From Rhodoferax sp. (lineage in GTDB: Bacteria; Pseudomonadota; Gammaproteobacteria; Burkholderiales; Burkholderiaceae_C), in NCBI GenBank assembly GCA_028711355.1, contig JAQTSL010000087.1:1-11788 (forward strand): a DNA stretch of 11,788 nucleotides, written 5' to 3'. How positions within the stretch are numbered: the first letter of the stretch is position 1; every line of letters starts with the position of its first letter. This document shows, piece after piece, positions 6,879-11,788 of the stretch. A program made the translations under genes and the position numbers. Below the pieces are notes generated by a model. It searched no databases. It saw nothing but the letters and a program-made list of their open reading frames with translations, and was not told where the DNA came from.

Positions 6879-6936
6879 GATGGCAGAAACCTAACAACCA
6901 TGGCAACAAAGCCACTCCGAAGCATGAAAGAGGGTG

Positions 6937-7007
6937 GTCATTGCGGGCCCCGACCCGCAATCCAGTGCGTCCAAATTCATGGATACCGGGTCGTTGCCCG
7001 GTATGAC
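6937..7007. repeat. Two-hairpin intergenic repeat element
   Basis: Hairpin one is ATTGCGGG / CCCGCAAT with a 6-nt loop (6940-6961). Hairpin two is ATACCGGG / CCCGGTAT with a 6-nt loop (6983-7004). The flanks are also complementary: GTCA with TGAC at the outer ends, and ATCCA with TGGAT inside. The whole can therefore form a cruciform with two arms. This TCATTGCGGG...ACCCGCAATCCA...CCCGGTATGA layout is known from dispersed intergenic repeats of many proteobacteria. It separates the Lrp-type gene from holA and may attenuate or end transcription. Confidence 0.75.
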
Positions 7008-7038
7008 AGCCAAAGAATAAACGCCCAGTACTTTCACG

Positions 7039-7464
7039 TTATGACAAGCGGTAGCTTTCCAGGTGAATGCTGGTTTCGGTGTTGCTGATGCCTTTGAGCA
7101 GACGGATGCGCTCAAGTACCTTGCCCAGCTCTTGCAGGGTTTCGGCGCGCAGCTCGGCCAGCAGGTCCCAGCGGCCGTTGGTGTCGTGCAGTGTGGCTAC
7201 ACCAGGCTCGCCCAACAGGTTGGCAATCACGGTACGGGTCTGGTTGCCCTCCACGGCGATGCTCATCCAGGCACTGATGCGGTTGTGCTGAACATCCGGG
7301 CGCAGACGCACGGTGTAGCCAACGATGACGCCCTGGTCTTCGAGCTTGCGGATGCGGTTGGTTACGGTGCCGCGCGACACCTTGAGCCGGCCCGCCAGCG
7401 CCGCCACCGTTAGCCGCGCGTCTTGGCGCAGTAGCGACAGCAGTTGTTGATCGGTTTGGTCCAC
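7039..7464 (-). CDS. Lrp/AsnC-family transcriptional regulator
   Basis: 141 aa, typical length. The N-terminal winged helix-turn-helix (about 1-55) reads MDQTDQQLLSLLRQDAR, then LAGRLKVSRGTVTNRIRKLE with the recognition helix. The C-terminal RAM ligand-binding/oligomerisation domain (about 65-141) includes RISAWMSIAVEG and ATLHDTNGRWDLLAEL. Such proteins form octamers and usually respond to amino acids; the effector and targets cannot be inferred here. The start is a GTG at 7464; no in-frame ATG lies between it and lptE, and the Shine-Dalgarno is weak. It begins 26 bp after lptE stops, so it is probably co-transcribed with leuS-lptE. It lies between lptE and holA, which from memory are often adjacent in this family. 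Confidence 0.92.
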   Translation of the reverse strand: MDQTDQQLLSLLRQDARLTVAALAGRLKVSRGTVTNRIRKLEDQGVIVGYTVRLRPDVQHNRISAWMSIAVEGNQTRTVIANLLGEPGVATLHDTNGRWDLLAELRAETLQELGKVLERIRLLKGISNTETSIHLESYRLS

Positions 7465-7490
7465 GTCGGTAGCCGCTGGCGCGGGTGCAA

Positions 7491-8024
7491 TCAGGGGTTC
7501 AGCCGCACCGTGGCCAGCCGACGCAGAATCTGCTGGACGATGTCGGTTTGCATATCGCGGAACAGCAGCGCTTCTTCGGTTTCTTTGGCCAGTGCGAACG
7601 TTTCGTTGTAGCTGAAGTCGCGTTGCAGCGCCAGGCGGTCGCTGGGCAATAGTTCCTGGCCCTGGGGGGTGGTCAGGCTGAACTGCACACTCAAGCGCAA
7701 TTGAAATTCACGTACCTGGCCAGACGCATTGCTGCCAACCACCACTTTGTCGCGCTGTTCCTGGGGCACGTTCAACACCACCTGTGCTTGCGCCAAAGGC
7801 GCACCAGGAGGTAACACCTGCACCGTGTCGCCAAACGAGCGCCGCAGCTCTTGCACGATGGCGCTGCCCGGGCTGGGCGTGATGGCAATGCGTGAAAAGG
7901 CGTAACTTTGGTTGGCGCGCAGTTGAAAACCACAGCCTGGCAGAGTCGGTAGCGTGGGCAGGGTCAGTGCGGCGAGCGTCGCCACGCCGAGGCGGCGTCG
8001 TGTTAGAAGGTGCGGCAGCGTCAT
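7491..8024 (-). CDS. lptE: LPS-assembly lipoprotein LptE
   Basis: 177 aa. LptE is the outer-membrane lipoprotein that plugs the LptD barrel and helps place lipopolysaccharide on the cell surface. The N-terminus has a basic region (TRRRLG), a hydrophobic stretch and the lipobox LPGC with Cys31 as the lipidated residue, directly followed by GFQLR as in LptE/RlpB proteins. The body ends with RDFSYNETFALAKETEEALLF and MQTDIVQQILRRL, typical of the family. It starts 5 bp after the leuS stop, the conserved leuS-lptE arrangement, and is probably translationally coupled, because no independent strong ribosome binding site is seen. Confidence 0.93.
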   Translation of the reverse strand: MTLPHLLTRRRLGVATLAALTLPTLPTLPGCGFQLRANQSYAFSRIAITPSPGSAIVQELRRSFGDTVQVLPPGAPLAQAQVVLNVPQEQRDKVVVGSNASGQVREFQLRLSVQFSLTTPQGQELLPSDRLALQRDFSYNETFALAKETEEALLFRDMQTDIVQQILRRLATVRLNP

Positions 8025-8029
8025 GGTGC

Positions 8030-10894
8030 TTACACCACCAGGTTGACCAGGCGACCGGGCACCACGATCACTTTTTTGGGCGCCGCACCGTTGGCCAGTT
8101 TCTGGAACACCTCGCTGGCGATGGCGGCCTGCTCGATGCTGGCCTTGTCGGCGCCGCTGGCCACCACAATCGAACCGCGCAGTTTGCCGTTGATCTGTAG
8201 CATCAGCTCAATTTCGTCTTGCGCCAGTGCAGTTGGGTCCACCTGCGGCCAGGGCGCGTCCAGCAGGTCACCCAGTTGCTTCGCGTAGCCCAGCTCCGAC
8301 CACAAGGTGTGGGCGATGTGCGGTGTGGCCGGGTACAGGCAGCGCAGCAAAATGCCAAAGCCCTCGATCAGCGCAACTTGCACGTCGGCGCCGAGCGTGG
8401 GGGCCACATTGAGTGGCGACGGGCCGCCCCTAGCCGCGAAGGCCCCCTCGGGGGGCAGCGAGGACGCGCCAGCGCCGAGCGTGGGGGCCACACTTTCTAG
8501 TGCGTTGATCATCTTCATGGCGCCCGACACCACGGTGTTGTATTGCATGCGCTGGTAGTCGTAGTTCACCTGCTTGAGAACGCCGTGAATCTCGCGCCGC
8601 AGCGCTTGCGCCGCTTTGCCAAACTTGATGTCGTTTAGGCCTCTAGCGCTTATGGATGCTGCGCTGATTGCTTCAAAATCAAGAGCAGTCAAGCGACCGC
8701 CAAAGTTCCAGACGCGGCGCAAAAAGCGGTAGCTGCCTTCCACTGCGGCGTCGTTCCACTCCAGCGTGGCTTCGGGTGGGGCGGTGAACATCGTATAAAG
8801 GCGCGCGGTGTCGGCGCCGTACTTTTCGATCAGGTCTTGCGGATCGACGCCGTTGTTTTTTGACTTGGACATGGTGCCCACGCCTTCGTAGTCGATCAGC
8901 GTGCCCGCGGGCAAGTCGCCCACCGCTCTGACCAGGCGTGCGCCAGTGACCTTGCCTGCGTCATCCTGCACGTGTTCGACGTCGCTCGGCCAGAAGTAGT
9001 CTTTACCGCCCTGGGGGGTGCGTCGGCTGTAGATGTGGTTGAGCACCATGCCCTGGGTGAGCAGCTTGGTAAACGGCTCATCGACCTTGACCAACCCCAG
9101 ATCGCGCATCACCTTGGTCCAAAAACGCGCGTACAGCAGGTGCAGGATGGCGTGTTCAATGCCGCCGATGTATTGGTCCATCGGCATCCAGTAATCGGCA
9201 CCCTCGGACACCATCTTCTCTGAGTTGGTCGGGTCACAGTAGCGCATGAAGTACCACGAGCTATCGACAAAGGTGTCCATGGTGTCGGTCTCACGCCGGG
9301 CTGGTTGGCCGCAGATCGGGCAGGTAACACCGGCGTGAAAGCCCTCGTGCTTGTGCAGCGGGTTGCCTGAGCCATCAGGGATGCAGTCTTGCGGCAGCAC
9401 CACGGGCAGGTCTTTCTCAGGCACCGGCACGGCACCGTGTTCATCACAATGGATGATCGGGATCGGCGTGCCCCAGTAGCGCTGGCGGCTCACGCCCCAG
9501 TCGCGCAGCCGCCAGGTGACCTTTTTCTCGCCCAGGCCCAGCGCCAGCAGGTCGGCCGCCACCGCATCGACACAGTCCTGAAACTTCAGGCCGTCGTATT
9601 TGCCCGAGTTGACCGCCACCCCGGCACCCTTTTCCGCATACCAGTCGTGCCAAACAGTGGTGTCAAACACCCGGTAGGCTGGGTCTGCGCCCGCGCCGGG
9701 TGACAATTTCTGCTCGCAGTATGAGGAGCCCGGCGCGGGCGCAGACCCGGCCGGAGCCGCCACCGCGACGACTGGCTTGATCGGCAACGCGTACTTCAGC
9801 GCAAACGCAAAGTCGCGCTCATCGTGCGCTGGCACACCCATCACCGCGCCGTCGCCATAAGCCATCAACACGTAGTTGCCAACCCAGACTTCAACTTGCT
9901 TGCCAGTCAGCGGGTGCGTGACAAACAGGCCGGTGGCCAGGCCTTTTTTCTCTTGGGTGGCCAGTTCAGCTTCGGTGGTGCCGCCGTGCGCGCACTCTCG
10001 CAAAAAAGCCGCCAGCGCCGGGTTGCTGGCCGCCGCGTGCAGCGCCAGCGGATGCTCGGGTGCCACCGCGCAAAAAGTCACCCCCATGATGGTGTCCACC
10101 CGAGTGGTAAAGACGTACATCTTGCCGTCGCCAATCAGGGTACCGTCGGCAGACTGGACAGTGTGGGTAAAGGCAAAGCGCACGCCTTCGCTCTTGCCAA
10201 TCCAGTTCTCCTGCATCAGCTTGACGCGCTCGGGCCAGCCGGGCATGTTGTCGCCGGTGACGTTGGCCAGCAGCTCTTCGGCGTACTGGGTGATGGCCAG
10301 GTAATAGCCCGGGATTTCACGCTTTTCGACCACCGCACCGGTGCGCCAGCCTTTGCCGTCAATGACTTGCTCGTTGGCCAGCACGGTCATGTCCACCGGG
10401 TCCCAGTTGACGACCTGGGTCTTGCGGTAGGCAATGCCTTTCTTCAACATCTTCAAAAACAGCCACTGGTTCCACTGGTAATACTCGGGCGTGCAGGTCG
10501 CCACCTCGCGGCTCCAGTCGATCGCCAGGCCCATCGCCTGCATCTGGCGCTTCATGTAGGCGATGTTCTCGAACGTCCACTTGGCTGGTGGCACGCCGTT
10601 TTTGAGTGCGGCGTTTTCCGCTGGCAGGCCAAAGGCGTCCCAGCCCATGGGCATGAGCACGTTGTAGCCGTTCATGCGCAGGTAGCGCGTCAGCATGTCG
10701 TTGATGGTGTAGTTGCGCACATGGCCCATGTGCAACTTGCCGCTGGGGTAGGGCAGCATTGAGCAGGCGTAAAACTTTTTCTTGGGGTTGCCCTGCGCGT
10801 CTTGGGCGTTTTCAGTCACGCGGTAGGCGTCGATCGACTGCCAGTGCGCCTGTGCGGCGGGTTCAACGGTAAGGTGCTCGTATTTTTCTTGCAT
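8030..10894 (-). CDS. leuS: Leucyl-tRNA synthetase (LeuS), enlarged by repeat-derived inserts
   Basis: 954 aa, against 860 in E. coli. It charges tRNA-Leu in the cytoplasm. Catalytic signatures are HMGH (55-58) and MSKSK (675-679). The CP1 editing domain has TTRVDTIMGVTF (263-274) and D358 in PAHDERD. RLRDWGVSRQRYWGTPIP and FVDSSWYFMRY are intact. The C-terminus KKVIVVPGRLVNLVV is complete, so the gene should be functional. Three stretches look foreign to the family and coincide with repeat DNA: residues 383-405 (20-bp-arm palindrome), about 740-753 (short family A repeat) and about 801-837 (69-bp element with flanking direct repeats). All keep the frame. The start ATG at 10894 has no strong Shine-Dalgarno. 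It is followed closely by lptE. Confidence 0.97.
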   Translation of the reverse strand: MQEKYEHLTVEPAAQAHWQSIDAYRVTENAQDAQGNPKKKFYACSMLPYPSGKLHMGHVRNYTINDMLTRYLRMNGYNVLMPMGWDAFGLPAENAALKNGVPPAKWTFENIAYMKRQMQAMGLAIDWSREVATCTPEYYQWNQWLFLKMLKKGIAYRKTQVVNWDPVDMTVLANEQVIDGKGWRTGAVVEKREIPGYYLAITQYAEELLANVTGDNMPGWPERVKLMQENWIGKSEGVRFAFTHTVQSADGTLIGDGKMYVFTTRVDTIMGVTFCAVAPEHPLALHAAASNPALAAFLRECAHGGTTEAELATQEKKGLATGLFVTHPLTGKQVEVWVGNYVLMAYGDGAVMGVPAHDERDFAFALKYALPIKPVVAVAAPAGSAPAPGSSYCEQKLSPGAGADPAYRVFDTTVWHDWYAEKGAGVAVNSGKYDGLKFQDCVDAVAADLLALGLGEKKVTWRLRDWGVSRQRYWGTPIPIIHCDEHGAVPVPEKDLPVVLPQDCIPDGSGNPLHKHEGFHAGVTCPICGQPARRETDTMDTFVDSSWYFMRYCDPTNSEKMVSEGADYWMPMDQYIGGIEHAILHLLYARFWTKVMRDLGLVKVDEPFTKLLTQGMVLNHIYSRRTPQGGKDYFWPSDVEHVQDDAGKVTGARLVRAVGDLPAGTLIDYEGVGTMSKSKNNGVDPQDLIEKYGADTARLYTMFTAPPEATLEWNDAAVEGSYRFLRRVWNFGGRLTALDFEAISAASISARGLNDIKFGKAAQALRREIHGVLKQVNYDYQRMQYNTVVSGAMKMINALESVAPTLGAGASSLPPEGAFAARGGPSPLNVAPTLGADVQVALIEGFGILLRCLYPATPHIAHTLWSELGYAKQLGDLLDAPWPQVDPTALAQDEIELMLQINGKLRGSIVVASGADKASIEQAAIASEVFQKLANGAAPKKVIVVPGRLVNLVV
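8388..8492 (-). repeat. 69-bp family B repeat plus 21-bp direct repeats inside leuS
   Basis: Exact 21-bp direct repeats at 8388-8408 and 8472-8492 (core GAGCGTGGGGGCC) are 84 bp apart, exactly 28 codons. Between and overlapping them, 8420-8488 is a copy of the element at 11425-11493 in opposite orientation. Three blocks are identical in both (12, 19 and 11 nt) and the gaps between blocks are identical (16 and 11 nt). The middle block holds the hairpin GCCCCC-CGA-GGGGGC. It is translated as VAPTLGAGASSLPPEG and what follows, in the anticodon-binding domain. Confidence 0.8.
8637..8684 (-). repeat. Family A short repeat translated within leuS
   Basis: The + strand GGCCTCTAGCGCTTATGG continues with ATGCTGCGCTGATTGCTTCAAAA. 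It matches the family A repeat at 4796-4837 and my recollection of the Comamonadaceae intergenic repeat. In leuS it encodes DFEAISAASISARGL, where the E. coli enzyme has a shorter loop between the KMSKS region and the anticodon-binding helices. Confidence 0.5.
9681..9748. repeat. Palindromic element with perfect 20-bp arms inside leuS
   Basis: GGGTCTGCGCCCGCGCCGGG (9681-9700) is the exact inverse complement of 9729-9748. The 28-nt loop is TGACAATTTCTGC followed by TCGCAGTATGAGGAG. The element is in frame and encodes LeuS residues 383-405, at the end of the CP1 editing domain. An RNA stem this strong within an mRNA is not explained by codon choice. Confidence 0.85.
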
Positions 10895-10980
10895 GATGTT
10901 CGTCGTTGCGGCGCTGCGGCGCCTGGCATGGAATCGTGATTCACGTCGCTGCGGGCTTGCAACGGCTCAGTCGCTCGATT

Positions 10981-11424
10981 TTAGGGTTTGGCCGCTGGCC
11001 CACCCGGCGCGCTGCGGTTGTCGGCGACAAAGGCGATGCGCGTGAGCCCGGCTTGTTGCGCAATGCCCATCACCTCGACGATGCGTCCATAGGGCACCGC
11101 CTGGTCGGCGCGCAACTGCAGTTCGGTGTCGGGCGCGCGTTGCCGGGCCGCCTGCAAGCGCTGCGCCAGCGTTTGTGGTGACACCGCCTGGTCGTCCAGA
11201 TAGGTCAACCCGGCGGCATTGACCACGATGGAGATGGCGGCGGGCGCATCACCCGTTTGCGCGGCGTCACTGCGCGGCAGGTCGAGCTTGATCGAGCTGG
11301 CCAACAGCGGTGCGGTCAGGATAAAGATCACCACCAGCACCAGCATCACGTCGATCAGCGGCGTCATGTTGATGTCGCTCATCGGCTGTGAGCCAGAGGG
11401 ACGGTCTAGGCGGCCGAAACTCAT
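10981..11424 (-). CDS. exbD: ExbD/TolR-family biopolymer transport protein
   Basis: 147 aa, normal length. It is an inner-membrane protein that, with ExbB/TolQ, uses the proton-motive force to energise TonB- or TolA-dependent outer-membrane processes. A short cytoplasmic N-terminus is followed by one membrane helix (about 22-43) in the signature DINMTPLIDVMLVLVVIF, with the proton-relay D25. The periplasmic domain ends in VPYGRIVEVMGIAQQAGLTRIAFV. The ATG at 11424 directly abuts a repeat element; the likely Shine-Dalgarno GGAG (complement of 11434-11437) lies inside it. Located between exbB and leuS. ExbD versus TolR cannot be settled without the rest of the operon; tolA does not follow. Confidence 0.93.
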   Translation of the reverse strand: MSFGRLDRPSGSQPMSDINMTPLIDVMLVLVVIFILTAPLLASSIKLDLPRSDAAQTGDAPAAISIVVNAAGLTYLDDQAVSPQTLAQRLQAARQRAPDTELQLRADQAVPYGRIVEVMGIAQQAGLTRIAFVADNRSAPGGPAAKP

Positions 11425-11493
11425 GCCCCCACGCTCCGCCGCTGACGCGGGTCGCTGCCCCCCGAGGGGGCTGATTCGCCTTGGGGCGGCCCG
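11425..11493 (+). repeat. 69-bp family B repeat between exbB and exbD
   Basis: Blocks GCCCCCACGCTC (11425-11436), CGCTGCCCCCCGAGGGGGC (11453-11471) and GGGGCGGCCCG (11483-11493) are identical to those inside leuS, with the same spacing, in the opposite orientation. The middle block forms the hairpin GCCCCC-CGA-GGGGGC. It occupies nearly the whole 85-bp exbB-exbD gap and ends exactly at the exbD start codon. Confidence 0.8.
11434..11437 (-). promoter_or_regulatory. Probable exbD ribosome binding site within the repeat
   Basis: The - strand reads GGAGCGTGGGGGC immediately before the exbD ATG. GGAG sits 9 nt from the start. It is the only Shine-Dalgarno-like sequence there, and it is part of the 12-nt block shared with the leuS copy of the repeat. 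Confidence 0.5.
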
Positions 11494-11509
11494 GCGGCGA
11501 AACGTTTAC

Positions 11510-11788
11510 TCACGCCAGCTCCTTGTGGCCAAGCAGCTCGCGCAGGTCACGGGCAAAGCCTTCCAGCTCGGCCTCGATGCGCGCTACCACGCGCCCCATC
11601 ACGTTGTACGCCAGTACGGCGGGGATCGCCACCGCCAAGCCGGCTGCGGTCATGATCAGCGACTCACCCACCGGGCCAGAAATACGGTCGATGGTGACCT
11701 GCCCAACACTGGCAATGCCGATCAGCGCGTGGTAAATGCCCCAGACCGTGCCGAGCAGCCCGACAAACGGCGCGGTGGCGCCGATGGT
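11510..11788 (-). CDS. exbB: MotA/TolQ/ExbB proton channel family protein, C-terminal part
   Basis: The C-terminal 92 aa are in the window; the start lies beyond the right edge. The sequence TIGATAPFVGLLGTVWGIYH, followed by SGPVGESLIMTAAGLAVAIP and AVLAYN, is the ExbB/TolQ signature. It covers the last two membrane helices that form the proton channel around ExbD/TolR. It ends ELLGHKELA with a TGA at 11510-11512, 85 bp before exbD. Being next to exbD on the same strand, the two almost surely form one operon and one complex. Confidence 0.92.
   Translation of the reverse strand, partial: TIGATAPFVGLLGTVWGIYHALIGIASVGQVTIDRISGPVGESLIMTAAGLAVAIPAVLAYNVMGRVVARIEAELEGFARDLRELLGHKELA

Noticed and set aside
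9681..9748. Intrinsic terminator
   Set aside because: It is inside leuS, the frame continues through it, the loop is long and no T-run follows on either strand.
10931..10942. Palindrome GAATC-GT-GATTC upstream of leuS as an operator
   Set aside because: Too short and a single copy, with no matching regulator evidence; likely chance.

Overview
The window comes from a betaproteobacterial chromosome, most likely family Comamonadaceae (Rhodoferax/Acidovorax/Polaromonas type). I base this on the protein style of LeuS, LptE, HolA, RsmE and the ExbB/ExbD pair, on the high GC of these genes, and on short dispersed repeats that I recall as typical of that family. No database search was possible.

Left third (1-4780): a complete-looking type II-C CRISPR-Cas locus. 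The window opens inside a CRISPR array (36-bp repeats, about 30-nt spacers) that reads on the + strand and ends at a strong rho-independent terminator (220-254). Facing it on the - strand is a compact cas9-cas1-cas2 operon. Cas9 is 1025 aa with every RuvC and HNH catalytic residue present. There is no csn2 or cas4. Upstream of cas9, on the + strand, is a readable tracrRNA gene (about 4695-4780). Its anti-repeat matches 22 nt of the repeat, followed by an internal bulge and a 3-bp GUU/AAC basal stem, and it ends in a 10-bp hairpin. Array transcript, tracrRNA, Cas9 and the Cas1-Cas2 integrase make a self-sufficient set for adaptation, crRNA maturation and interference.

Middle (4781-5798): rsmE (16S rRNA m3U1498 methyltransferase) on the + strand. 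It is preceded by a degraded family-type repeat and followed by a 97-bp element with 16-bp terminal inverted repeats.

Right half (5799-11788): a housekeeping series, all on the - strand, in transcription order exbB (partial), exbD, leuS, lptE, an Lrp/AsnC-family regulator and holA. It covers energy transduction across the envelope, leucyl-tRNA synthesis, LPS export and the DNA polymerase III clamp loader. leuS is unusual: it is about 90 residues longer than the E. coli enzyme, and much of the excess coincides with intergenic-type repeat DNA translated in frame. These are a 20-bp-arm palindrome in the editing domain, a short family repeat, and a 69-bp element flanked by 21-bp direct repeats. 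A second copy of the 69-bp element, with conserved block spacing, lies between exbB and exbD and supplies the apparent ribosome binding site of exbD.

The CRISPR system belongs to a known subtype. The most novel-looking signals are the repeat-derived insertions in leuS and the repeat-supplied exbD translation start. The orthologue-specific tracrRNA and PAM specificity of this Cas9 are also worth following up.
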